Assembly (NCBI GenBank): GCA_021794655.1
Contig: JAJYQJ010000084.1
Coordinates: 1-51,734, forward strand
Direction of reading: 5' to 3'
DNA length: 51,734 nt
DNA from: Actinomycetes bacterium
Lineage (GTDB): Bacteria > Actinomycetota > Acidimicrobiia > Acidimicrobiales > RAAP-2
Below are positions 1-8,302 of the stretch, piece after piece. Both the position numbers and the translations under genes were made by a program. Under the pieces are notes generated by a model. That model did no database searches. It saw nothing but the letters and a program-made list of their open reading frames with translations, and was not told the DNA's origin. Every line of letters begins with the position of its first letter. Position 1 is the first letter of the stretch.

Positions 1-166
1 CTTTCCACTCTGCGTGCACCCAATCGACCGCCTGATCCCAGAGAAGAGCGGCAGTGTGATGTGCATCGTGTGCTCGCCGGTAGTTCGCTCCCGAGAGAGT
101 GATAGGGACAGTCGCTGTGCGTAGAACCTCGCTGCTCGTTGGTGTCCCGGCTGGTACTACGATCAT
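1..166 (-). CDS. Probable TnpB/OrfB-type transposase, N-terminal fragment (runs off window)
   Basis: An open frame begins at ATG 166-164 on the minus strand and reads 55 codons without a stop to the window edge. After a short leader it encodes VPITLSGANYRRAHDAHHTA followed by LLWDQAVDWVHAEWK. I recognise this as similar to the start of a subgroup of IS605-type OrfB (TnpB-like) transposases of actinobacteria; that similarity is from memory and the catalytic RuvC-like part lies outside the window. The gene is divergent from hrcA and shares about 160 bp of upstream DNA with it. No terminal inverted repeat is expected for this family, and none is seen. A cargo or unrelated protein cannot be excluded from 55 residues. 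Confidence 0.5.
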   Translation of the reverse strand, partial: MIVVPAGTPTSSEVLRTATVPITLSGANYRRAHDAHHTAALLWDQAVDWVHAEWK

Positions 167-324
167 ATGTTCGATACTACACCACGGGTGTATCAATTCG
201 TGCAACGGTGCTCACTCATTTCGCCGTCGGCCTTGACCCCTCCCTCACAGAAGGGGGTTGCGGCCGCGGTCGGCTCAAACACCGCTTCACAAGGGGGGTT
301 TTGCCAACTGTGCATACGCGTGCC

Positions 325-351
325 TTGGCACTCGGTAGAGTAGAGTGCTAG
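325..351 (+). promoter_or_regulatory. CIRCE operator (HrcA binding site)
   Basis: The sequence TTGGCACTC, nine bases, then GAGTGCTAG is an inverted repeat with the exact 9-9-9 geometry of CIRCE (consensus TTAGCACTC-N9-GAGTGCTAA). Each arm differs from consensus at one position. It lies 34 bp upstream of the hrcA start. By established knowledge of the family, HrcA dimers bind here and repress hrcA and dnaJ until heat stress occupies GroEL. Confidence 0.93.
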
Positions 352-384
352 GTGAGACGGTGGGAGTAGTTACAGGAGTCAAAG

Positions 385-1512
385 ATGACCACAACTGATT
401 ACGGGACCCGTCAGGCAGAAAAGGGGCGTAGCTCGCGCCCGACCGGCGCCCGCCTCGACGAGCGCAAGGCCGCAATCCTGGAGGCGGTCGTCACGGAGTA
501 CATCGGTACCGCGCAGCCAGTCGGATCGCAACATATCGCAGGCGTTCCCGGGGTGAACGTCTCTTCGGCGACGGTTCGCTCGGAGATGGCGGCTCTTGAG
601 TCCGAAGGCTACTTGGTCCAGCCCCACACGAGCGCGGGTCGAATCCCGACCGACAAGGGGTACAGATTCTTCGTCGACAATATGGCGTCGCCGGGCGTAC
701 TCGGTCCTGCGCAACGCCAGAAGGTCTATCGGTTCTTCGACCAGGTCCACGGGGAGATGGGTGAGATGCTCGAGCGCGCATCTCGACTGCTGTCGGATCT
801 GACGTCGTGTGCCGCCGTTGTGATGGGACCACCGCATGACTCGGCCGTCATAAGAAGTGTTCAACTCGTCGGCCTGGGACCACGATCGGTTCTCGTCGTC
901 ATAGTTCTTTCCGACGGGACGGTGGACAAGTGCTCGATCGAGCTCACCAACGACGCGTCCGACGAACTCCTCGAGGCGGCGTCGCGTCGCCTTCAAAGCG
1001 AGTTCGTGGGGGCGCCGGTTCTCGCAGTCGGTCCGTTGGGGCGATCCGGGAACAGCGACGTCGACGACGTCGCAGAGATAGCAGCCCACGTGATATCGGA
1101 GATCGGCCAGAAGGGAGTGTGCGACCAGATCTTCGTCGGTGGACCTTCACGGCTCGCGGTCGCGTTCGACGCGGTCGAGACCGTGCGCTCGGTGATGACG
1201 ATCCTCGAGCAGCAGATGGTCGTCGTGAGCCTCCTCCGTGACGTGATGGACCGTGGCCTCTCGGTCGCGATCGGAGAGGAGCACGGATTTGCGCCGCTCG
1301 CGTCGTGCGCCGTCGTCGTCGCCCCGGTTTCCGTTGACGGACACGACGCGGGCGCCGTCGGCCTCCTCGGGCCGACGCGTATGAACTACCCCCAGGCGCT
1401 CGCCGCTGCCCACATGGTCGGAGATCGCCTCGGGGCGCGAATTGCACAACGTCTGGGGAGCGGCGTGACCCCGCAGACGACCGCCACAGATCGGAGTTCG
1501 GATCGTGGCTGA
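385..1512 (+). CDS. hrcA: Heat-inducible transcription repressor HrcA
   Basis: This 375-residue protein has the HrcA layout. An N-terminal winged helix (about residues 20-95) carries the typical segments EYIGTAQPVGS, SSATVRSEMAALE and GYLVQPHTSAGRIPTDKGYR. It is followed by the GAF-like regulatory domain and a C-terminal segment with LLGPTRMNYP. HrcA represses chaperone genes by binding CIRCE, and one CIRCE copy sits just upstream, so autoregulation is expected. The ATG at 385 is preceded by AGGAG at 374-378. The stop overlaps the dnaJ start, so the two genes should be one heat-shock transcription unit. The length is slightly above the usual 340-350 because of a serine/arginine-rich N-terminal tail. 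Confidence 0.96.
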   Translation: MTTTDYGTRQAEKGRSSRPTGARLDERKAAILEAVVTEYIGTAQPVGSQHIAGVPGVNVSSATVRSEMAALESEGYLVQPHTSAGRIPTDKGYRFFVDNMASPGVLGPAQRQKVYRFFDQVHGEMGEMLERASRLLSDLTSCAAVVMGPPHDSAVIRSVQLVGLGPRSVLVVIVLSDGTVDKCSIELTNDASDELLEAASRRLQSEFVGAPVLAVGPLGRSGNSDVDDVAEIAAHVISEIGQKGVCDQIFVGGPSRLAVAFDAVETVRSVMTILEQQMVVVSLLRDVMDRGLSVAIGEEHGFAPLASCAVVVAPVSVDGHDAGAVGLLGPTRMNYPQALAAAHMVGDRLGARIAQRLGSGVTPQTTATDRSSDRG

Positions 1513-2647
1513 GATGAGTTCGGACCTCTACGGCCTTCTCGGAGTGTCACCGTCGGCCACCGACGACGAGATAAAGCGGGCGTACCGGAAGAAGGCCCGT
1601 CAGCACCATCCCGACGCGAACGGAGGCGACCCCGAGTCCGAGGCGTTGTTCAAGCAGGTCTCGATGGCCTATGAGGTCCTGAGGGACCCGGAAAAGCGCG
1701 CTCGCTACGATCGGTTCGGGCCGGAGGGGGTATTTGGCCAGGGATACACGAGTTCGACGTCGGGGTTCAACTTCGAAGGTGGGATCGGTGATCTCTTCGA
1801 CGCGTTCTTCTCGAACATGGCCGGAGCTTCCGGGCGCGGGGCACGCAGGGGACCCCAGCCGGGACCCGACGCCGAAGTCCGTTTGAACCTCACACTCATC
1901 GAGGCGGCGTTCGGGGCAAAAAAGGAGCTCTCGGTACGTGTCCTTGTGACCTGTGAGACCTGTTCTGGAAGTGGGGCCGCCCCGGGGACTACGCCGGTAT
2001 CGTGTCTAGACTGCAAGGGCACGGGCGAGATCAGGCGGATCCGCCAGTCGCTCTTGGGTCAGGTCGTGACATCGGTCGCCTGTGGAACGTGTCGCGGACT
2101 CGGCGAGACGATCGCGTCGCCGTGCGCGACGTGTAGAGGTGAAGGACTTCGGTTGGACGACCGATCGATGGTCGTCGACGTTCCAGCCGGCGTCGAGGAC
2201 GGATCGACCCTACGCCTCGCAGGCCGCGGGCCCGCCGGACCGAGGGGCGGTCCAAACGGTTCCCTCTTCGTCCACCTCGTCGTGGAGCCGGACCCACGCT
2301 TCGAGAGATCGGGCGACGACCTGCACGCGACGTATCACCTCACGATGGTCCAAGCCGCTCTCGGGACCGAGATCGTCGTCGACACGTTGGAAGAGCCGCG
2401 TCGTGTAGAGGTCGCCGCCGGCACACAAGGCGGTCACGTCGTCCGTCTCAAAGGGGCGGGTGTCCCGCACCTCCGCGGGAGGGGTCGCGGGGACCTCTTC
2501 GTCCACCTCGTCGTAGATACGCCCGTTGGAATCGACGGCCCCCAAGAGGAGTTGCTCCGTCAGTTCGCCGCCGCCCGCGGCGAGGACGTCGCAACCGCGA
2601 CAGGAAACGACGGTGTCTTCTCCAAGCTGCGATCTGCGTTCAGCTGA
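1505..2647 (+). CDS. dnaJ: Chaperone protein DnaJ
   Basis: The 380-residue product has the full type I DnaJ order: J domain (residues 5-70) with YRKKARQHHPD including the HPD motif, a Gly/Phe-rich linker, four zinc-binding CxxCxGxG motifs (CETCSGSG, CLDCKGTG, CGTCRGLG, CATCRGEG) and the C-terminal substrate-binding beta domains. It stimulates DnaK ATPase activity and presents unfolded clients. The GTG at 1505 overlaps the end of hrcA by 8 bp and has GGAG at 1493-1496; the ATG at 1514 is an alternative. Linkage to hrcA, rather than to dnaK-grpE, is the usual arrangement of the second actinobacterial dnaJ. Confidence 0.96.
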   Translation: MAEMSSDLYGLLGVSPSATDDEIKRAYRKKARQHHPDANGGDPESEALFKQVSMAYEVLRDPEKRARYDRFGPEGVFGQGYTSSTSGFNFEGGIGDLFDAFFSNMAGASGRGARRGPQPGPDAEVRLNLTLIEAAFGAKKELSVRVLVTCETCSGSGAAPGTTPVSCLDCKGTGEIRRIRQSLLGQVVTSVACGTCRGLGETIASPCATCRGEGLRLDDRSMVVDVPAGVEDGSTLRLAGRGPAGPRGGPNGSLFVHLVVEPDPRFERSGDDLHATYHLTMVQAALGTEIVVDTLEEPRRVEVAAGTQGGHVVRLKGAGVPHLRGRGRGDLFVHLVVDTPVGIDGPQEELLRQFAAARGEDVATATGNDGVFSKLRSAFS

Positions 2648-2675
2648 TCGTCAGGCCGTGTCGGTGAACGCTCCG

Positions 2676-3542
<867 letters not shown>

Positions 3543-3579
3543 GATCTTTGGACCCGACCTCGGGGGCGTCGACTCGTTG

Positions 3580-4089
3580 GTGAAGCGTGAACGTGTCAGC
3601 CAAGACGCGAGTGAGGGCGGCGCGAGTGAGGGCGGCGCGAGTGAGGCCGACGCGAGTGAGGGCGGCGCGAGTGAGGGCGGCGCGAGTGAGGGCGGCGCGA
3701 GTGAGGCCGACGCAGCTGTATGGTTGAACACCCGCGAAGCGTCGGCCCGTCTCGGAATGACGCTTCAGACGCTCTACAGATTTATCGACGAAGGAGAGCT
3801 CGTTGCCTACAAGTTCGGCAGGGTGATACGCCTCAAGCAGCGAGACGTCGACAGCTTCATCGAGAGATGTCGCATCCAACCAGGTGAGCTCGACCACCTC
3901 CACGCTTCGCGAAAGAGATCCGACGGTCTCGACTCCGACGGTCTCGACTCCGACGGTCTCGACTCCGACGGTCTCGACCCCGAAGTGCTTGACTCGAAGG
4001 GTCGAACCTCCAGGAGAACGAGCGCTGACCCGGGCGATCTCGCTACTGCGGCGACCGATCGAAGTCGAGCGCGTAGACTTCGAAGATGA
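3580..4089 (+). CDS. Small excisionase/BldC-like helix-turn-helix protein with two repeat tails
   Basis: The central part (about residues 46-95) has the MerR-like excisionase-family DNA-binding fold: WLNTREASARLGMTLQTLYR, then GELVAYKFGRVIRLKQRDVDSF. This fold is typical of small regulators such as BldC and of phage excisionases. It is flanked by an N-terminal tail of seven ASEGG/ASEAD units and a C-terminal tail of four SDGLD units, both DNA tandem repeats. The start is GTG 3580 (TTG 3577 is also in frame). Its last codon overlaps the next ATG (ATGA at 4086), so it is translated with the HIT gene and the housekeeping operon. It is more likely a chromosomal regulator than a prophage remnant; its target is unknown. 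Confidence 0.75.
   Translation: MKRERVSQDASEGGASEGGASEADASEGGASEGGASEGGASEADAAVWLNTREASARLGMTLQTLYRFIDEGELVAYKFGRVIRLKQRDVDSFIERCRIQPGELDHLHASRKRSDGLDSDGLDSDGLDSDGLDPEVLDSKGRTSRRTSADPGDLATAATDRSRARRLRR
3607..3711 (+). repeat. 15-nt tandem repeat (7 copies), N-terminal tail of the HTH protein
   Basis: There are seven contiguous 15-nt units of the type GCGAGTGAGGGCGGC, encoding ASEGG. Units 3 and 7 share the variant ASEAD, so a higher-order duplication of several units has occurred. The array is in frame. Confidence 0.95.
3919..3978 (+). repeat. 15-nt tandem repeat (4 copies), C-terminal tail of the HTH protein
   Basis: Four identical units TCCGACGGTCTCGAC encode SDGLD, with only the last base of the final Asp codon differing at the exit. 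This is a second, unrelated array in the same small gene. Confidence 0.95.
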
Positions 4090-4436
4090 CCGACTGCTTA
4101 TTTTGTAAGATCGTTAGTGGGGACGTCGACGCTGACGTCGTCATGAGGACACCTGGGACGGTCGCGTTCAAGGACATCAACCCGGCGGCGCCGGTCCACG
4201 TCCTCGTCGTTCCGCGTCGCCACATCGAGAACGCCGCGTTCGTCGAGCCCGAACATGCGCCCGAAGTCGCGGAACTCCTCACGTCGGCGAGGGCGGTCGC
4301 TGAGATGGAGGGGATCGCGTCGGAAGAGCGCGGATACAGGTTGGTGTTCAACGTCGGGCCGGACGCGTTGAACTCGGTTCCTCACCTGCATCTGCATGTG
4401 ATCGGTGGGCGAAAGATGACGTGGCCGCCCGGGTGA
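4086..4436 (+). CDS. HIT-family nucleotide-binding hydrolase (HinT-like)
   Basis: This 116-residue protein has the histidine-triad signature HLHLHVIGG near the C-terminus and an N-terminal CLFCKI segment with the Cys pair often seen in HinT proteins. DINPAAPVHVLVVPRRH covers the nucleotide-binding strand. HIT proteins hydrolyse adenosine phosphoramidates or related nucleotide adducts; the exact substrate cannot be read from sequence. The length is normal for the family (105-140 residues). The gene is translationally coupled to the HTH gene upstream, and its end lies close to or overlaps phoH, depending on the phoH start. Confidence 0.93.
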   Translation: MTDCLFCKIVSGDVDADVVMRTPGTVAFKDINPAAPVHVLVVPRRHIENAAFVEPEHAPEVAELLTSARAVAEMEGIASEERGYRLVFNVGPDALNSVPHLHLHVIGGRKMTWPPG

Positions 4437-4477
4437 GTGCTCCTGGAACGGGTTCTAGTGTTAGCGAGGTGAGTCGC

Positions 4478-5449
4478 GTGGTCACGACTACCGCTCGGAT
4501 ACCGGGGAACCACTTGATGACCGGCCTTCTCGGTCAGCGCGACGAGTTCTTGAGGCTGGTCGAGGCGTCGTTTCCGGAGAATCGGATCTCGGTGCAGGGA
4601 AACGTCGTCGACGTGGAGGGGCCGGACGCCGAGACGATCGCTCGGTTGTTCGAGGAGTTGGTACTGGTCCTCGAATCCGGACAGAGACTTGACGCGGCGA
4701 AGCTCGCGTTCACGATCGACATGGTGCGCGAGGACATGCGGCCTTCCGAAGTTCTGAACTCCGAGGTCGCTCGTGGGGCGAGGGGGCGTAGCGTGCGCCC
4801 GAAGACGGCGGGCCAGAAACGATACACCGACGCGATTGCGTCGAACATCGTCACGTTCGGCATCGGACCCGCGGGAACGGGGAAGTCGTACCTCGCGGTC
4901 GCTCTCGCGATCTCCGCGCTCCAATCCCACGAAGTCAACAGGATCATCCTCACGCGGCCCGCGGTCGAGGCCGGCGAGCGTCTCGGCTTCCTCCCTGGTG
5001 ACATGATGGCGAAGGTGGACCCGTATTTACGTCCGCTCTACGACGCACTCTTCGATCTCTTGGACCCCGACGGCGCCCAGCGGCTGATAGATCGTGGAAC
5101 GATCGAAGTGGCGCCGCTCGCGTTCATGCGAGGGCGCACGCTCAACGCGTCGTTCATCATTCTCGACGAAGCACAGAATACGACACCTGAGCAGATGAAG
5201 ATGTTTCTGACGAGAATCGGTTTTGGTTCCAAGTGTGTCGTGACGGGGGACGTGACACAGATAGACGTGGCTGGTGGTCGCTCAGGACTCGTCGGCCTCG
5301 ATGACGTCTTGGGTGACGTCGAGGGCGTATCGTTCATCCAGTTGTCCCGTAAAGACGTGGTTCGTCACCGTATCGTCGCAGATATCGTCGACGCGTACGA
5401 AAAAGCCGAAGGTAAAGAGCTGGACGGCCGTCCACGTTTAAGACCTTGA
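4478..5449 (+). CDS. phoH: PhoH-family ATPase (PhoH2-like core)
   Basis: The 323-residue protein has a P-loop GPAGTGKS (about residues 130-137), TRPAVEAGERLGFLPGD, the Walker B segment FIILDEAQN and the sensor segment VVTGDVTQID, all typical of PhoH-like ATPases related to superfamily 1 helicases. It is almost always next to ybeY in bacteria and is thought to act in RNA metabolism. The frame is open from GTG 4421, which would overlap the HIT gene by 16 bp. I chose GTG 4478 because GAGGTGA at 4464-4470 gives a well-placed ribosome binding site. Confidence 0.92.
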   Translation: MVTTTARIPGNHLMTGLLGQRDEFLRLVEASFPENRISVQGNVVDVEGPDAETIARLFEELVLVLESGQRLDAAKLAFTIDMVREDMRPSEVLNSEVARGARGRSVRPKTAGQKRYTDAIASNIVTFGIGPAGTGKSYLAVALAISALQSHEVNRIILTRPAVEAGERLGFLPGDMMAKVDPYLRPLYDALFDLLDPDGAQRLIDRGTIEVAPLAFMRGRTLNASFIILDEAQNTTPEQMKMFLTRIGFGSKCVVTGDVTQIDVAGGRSGLVGLDDVLGDVEGVSFIQLSRKDVVRHRIVADIVDAYEKAEGKELDGRPRLRP

Positions 5450-5468
5450 GAGCAACGGGTCGACTGAG

Positions 5469-6032
5469 TTGGCTATAGACGTATACGCGGCGGACGAGCA
5501 AAGCGACTGCGACGTCGAGCTCGCGACTTGGACGGCTCTCGCCCGCGCCGTGTTGGAAGATCGAGGTGTGAAGGCGGACGCGGAGCTTTCGATACTCTTC
5601 GTCGACGAGCCGGCGATCGCGTCGTTGAACGAGAAGTTCATGGACCGAGATGGCCCGACCGACGTCTTAGCGTTCCCGATCGAGGACGCCCCGATTCCAG
5701 GTGGGCGTTATCCCGACTCATGTGGGCCGGGTCCAGACGCCGGGGCACAGTTCGAGGCCGGTAACGACGAAGATCCCCCGTTGCTCATCGGTGACGTCGT
5801 GATCTGCCCGGCGGTCGCGACGCGAAACGCAACAGAGCACGGGGTCTCGTTAAGCGACGAGCTGGCGCTCTTGGTCGTCCACGGGATACTCCACCTCCTT
5901 GGAATGGACCACGAAGACGATAGCGACGCGGCTCTTATGGAGGGAGCCGAACGGCAGATCTTGGAGCGCCACTACGTAGCCGGCCGATCTTCGCGGCCCG
6001 GTTGCCGAGACGGCGACACCGCCGATGGCTGA
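5469..6032 (+). CDS. ybeY: Endoribonuclease YbeY (16S rRNA maturation)
   Basis: The product (187 residues) carries the zinc-binding motif HGILHLLGMDH (His about 138, 142 and 148) and the family segment LNEKFMDRDGPTDVLAFP. YbeY is a metal-dependent RNase for 16S rRNA 3' processing and 70S quality control. A stretch of about 25 residues between the DVLAFP strand and LLIGDVVICP is longer than usual and Gly/Pro/Asp-rich. The start is TTG 5469. The stop overlaps the next gene by 8 bp, and phoH ends 19 bp upstream, giving the classical phoH-ybeY-CBS-era order. Confidence 0.93.
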   Translation: MAIDVYAADEQSDCDVELATWTALARAVLEDRGVKADAELSILFVDEPAIASLNEKFMDRDGPTDVLAFPIEDAPIPGGRYPDSCGPGPDAGAQFEAGNDEDPPLLIGDVVICPAVATRNATEHGVSLSDELALLVVHGILHLLGMDHEDDSDAALMEGAERQILERHYVAGRSSRPGCRDGDTADG

Positions 6033-7374
6033 GACGTCTTGTGTGATCAACGGATATTTCACGGCGACGGTGGGCTTTCACCCGATCGACTGGCTCTTGG
6101 TCGCCTTAGTCGTCGTCCTGCTAGTCACCTCTGGGCTACTCGCGCTCGCAGAGACGAGCTTGGTGCGTACCTCGAAGGTGAAGGCGCAGTCTCTCGTTGG
6201 AGACCGACGCAGGGGAGCACGTCCGTTGGCCCGCCTCGTCGAGCACCCCGAACAGTTCTTGAATCCGGTGCTCTTACTCGTTCTAATCTGCCAGCTCGTC
6301 TCGGCGACGTTGATCGGGGTGCTCGCAGAACAGTGGTTTGGAGCGGTCGGAGTGTTGGTCGCGACGGTCTTCGAGGTTATCGTTATCTTCGTCGTTTTCG
6401 AGGCGGTTCCGAAGAACTGGGCGGTCCACAATCCCGAAAAGGCGGCCCTGTTCACTGCCCCGATAGTGGACGCGTTGATTAGATTTCCCCCCGTCCGGGC
6501 GGCTTCGACCGTTCTTATCGGTCTTTCGGACCTCCTCCTCGGTCGTCGCGATCTTAAAAGCGGTAGCAAAGTGGCGAACGTCACCGAGTCCGAGCTACTC
6601 GCGATGGCGGACGTCGCTCACGAGGAGGAGGTAATAGAGCCCGAGGAACGGGCGTTCATCCACTCGATCATCGACTTCGGAGATACGGTCGTTCGAGAGG
6701 TGATGATCCCGAGACCCGACATGGTCGCCGTCGAATCTCGCTCGAGCGTCGCGGACGTCCTCGGCGTCGCGCTCACGAACGGGTTCAGCCGCCTACCCAT
6801 CTTCGACCAGAACTTGGATGAGATCTCAGGTGTCGCGCACATAAAAGATCTCATCAAGGTCGAGAGAAAGGGCCACCGGGACGATCGTGTGAGTGGTCAT
6901 CTGCGACCGGCCAACTTTGTCCCCGAGACGAAGCATCTCTCTCAGCTGTTACACGAGATGCAGGAGTCGAAGTTTCACTTGGCGATCGTCGTGGATGAGT
7001 ACGGGAGCACCGTCGGACTCGTCACCCTAGAAGACGTCATCGAAGAGTTGGTCGGGGAGATCGTTGACGAGTTCGACGTCGAAACCCCTCTCGCCGAGCG
7101 ACTCGACGACGGGAGCGTGATCGTTAGCGGGATGATGCCGGTCGACGACGCGTCGGAACTGCTGGGCGCCGATCTCCCGGAGGGGGCCTGGGATACGGTC
7201 GGCGGGCTCGTTCTCGACCTCGCAGGGAGAGTTCCGCGGGAGGGAGAAACTGTGGAAGTCGACGGATTTCACCTCGTTGTCCAAAGGGTGCAACGACGGC
7301 GTATCGGCCGGGTAAAGATCGTTCCCCACGGCGCCGATGTGAACGATAGCGTCGCCGATGGTCTAAGAAGCTGA
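6025..7374 (+). CDS. CNNM/CorC-HlyC family membrane protein (DUF21 + CBS pair)
   Basis: The 449-residue protein starts with a DUF21/CNNM transmembrane domain: several hydrophobic helices between about residues 20 and 165, with ALAETSLVRTSKVKAQ and FEAVPKNWA. A CBS-domain pair follows (IPRPDMVAVE, GFSRLPIFDQNLDEISGVAH, VDEYGSTVGLVTLEDVIEE), then a C-terminal CorC_HlyC domain (DTVGGLVLDLAGRVPREGE). Relatives act in Mg/Co ion export or homeostasis; older annotations say hemolysin, which the sequence does not support as a toxin. It overlaps ybeY and is separated from era by one base. Confidence 0.93.
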   Translation: MAETSCVINGYFTATVGFHPIDWLLVALVVVLLVTSGLLALAETSLVRTSKVKAQSLVGDRRRGARPLARLVEHPEQFLNPVLLLVLICQLVSATLIGVLAEQWFGAVGVLVATVFEVIVIFVVFEAVPKNWAVHNPEKAALFTAPIVDALIRFPPVRAASTVLIGLSDLLLGRRDLKSGSKVANVTESELLAMADVAHEEEVIEPEERAFIHSIIDFGDTVVREVMIPRPDMVAVESRSSVADVLGVALTNGFSRLPIFDQNLDEISGVAHIKDLIKVERKGHRDDRVSGHLRPANFVPETKHLSQLLHEMQESKFHLAIVVDEYGSTVGLVTLEDVIEELVGEIVDEFDVETPLAERLDDGSVIVSGMMPVDDASELLGADLPEGAWDTVGGLVLDLAGRVPREGETVEVDGFHLVVQRVQRRRIGRVKIVPHGADVNDSVADGLRS

Positions 7375-7375
7375 G

Positions 7376-8281
7376 GTGAAGTCGGGGTTTGTGGCGATCG
7401 TCGGCAGGCCGAACGTGGGTAAGTCGACGCTCGTCAACCAGATCGTTGGAGAAAAGGTATCAATTGTCTCGTCTCATCCGAATACGACTCGGTTCAACGT
7501 TCGTGGAGTATGTAATCGTACGAACGCCCAGATTGTCCTCGTCGACACGCCGGGGTTGCACAGACCCAAGAGCGCGCTCGGGAGCCGCCTGAACGACGCC
7601 GCTGTGGCTTCCCTATCCGACGTAGATGTCGTCGTCGCGATCGTCGACGCGACCGGAGCGATCGGCCCCGGTGATCGAGTGGTGATCAAGAGGGCCGTCG
7701 AGGCGGCGGTGCGCGGCGGTGTGAAGTTGGGGTTACTAGTAGTCGTCAACAAGACCGATCGAGCGCGCAGCGAGGACGTCCTCTTGAGGCTCGCAACTGC
7801 GAGCGACGCGGTCGGTGCGGTTCTAGACGAGATCGGTGGTGCGTCGATACTGGAGAACGTCGAATACTTTCCCTTGTCCGCGAGAACTGGCGAAGGAGTT
7901 GAAGGACTCATCGAAGCGGTGATCGATCGCCTCCCGAGTGGCCCGCGGTACTTTCCCGACGACATGAGCTCTGACGTCGGAGAAGCCATGTGGGTCGCCG
8001 AGCTCGTACGGGAGCAACTCCTTTCCGTCGTCCGCGATGAGCTGCCCCATTCGATCGCTTGCCGGGTGACGGAGTGGGAGTGGCCACGGATCCGATGCGA
8101 GATCGTCGTCGAACGTGACTCTCAAAAGGCGATCGTCATCGGGCGCGGCGGCGAGGTACTAAAGGCCGTCGGCACAGCGGTGCGGCGCCAACTTCGACCC
8201 GGCGCGTATCTAGAGCTCTTCGTCAAAGTCGAGAAGCGCTGGCAGGGCGACGAAGGAGCGTTGGATCGCCTCGGGTACTAG
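7376..8281 (+). CDS. era: GTPase Era (30S ribosome assembly)
   Basis: This 301-residue protein has the Era GTPase motifs G1 GRPNVGKS (10-17), G3 DTPG (57-60) and G4 NKTD (about 125-128), and a C-terminal KH domain with GRGGEVLKAVG. Era binds the 3' end of 16S rRNA and couples ribosome assembly to the cell cycle. The usual TTR segment after G1 is present as NTTRF. GTG 7376 starts one base after the preceding stop and reuses GAGGTG. The gene converges with dinG, with 21 bp between the stops. Confidence 0.95.
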   Translation: MKSGFVAIVGRPNVGKSTLVNQIVGEKVSIVSSHPNTTRFNVRGVCNRTNAQIVLVDTPGLHRPKSALGSRLNDAAVASLSDVDVVVAIVDATGAIGPGDRVVIKRAVEAAVRGGVKLGLLVVVNKTDRARSEDVLLRLATASDAVGAVLDEIGGASILENVEYFPLSARTGEGVEGLIEAVIDRLPSGPRYFPDDMSSDVGEAMWVAELVREQLLSVVRDELPHSIACRVTEWEWPRIRCEIVVERDSQKAIVIGRGGEVLKAVGTAVRRQLRPGAYLELFVKVEKRWQGDEGALDRLGY

Positions 8282-8302
8282 TTCCCTTCTAGACGCTCTC
8301 CT

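Noticed and set aside
4043-4397. Minus-strand frames opposite the HIT gene
   Set aside because: The histidine triad and neighbouring overlaps fix the plus-strand gene.
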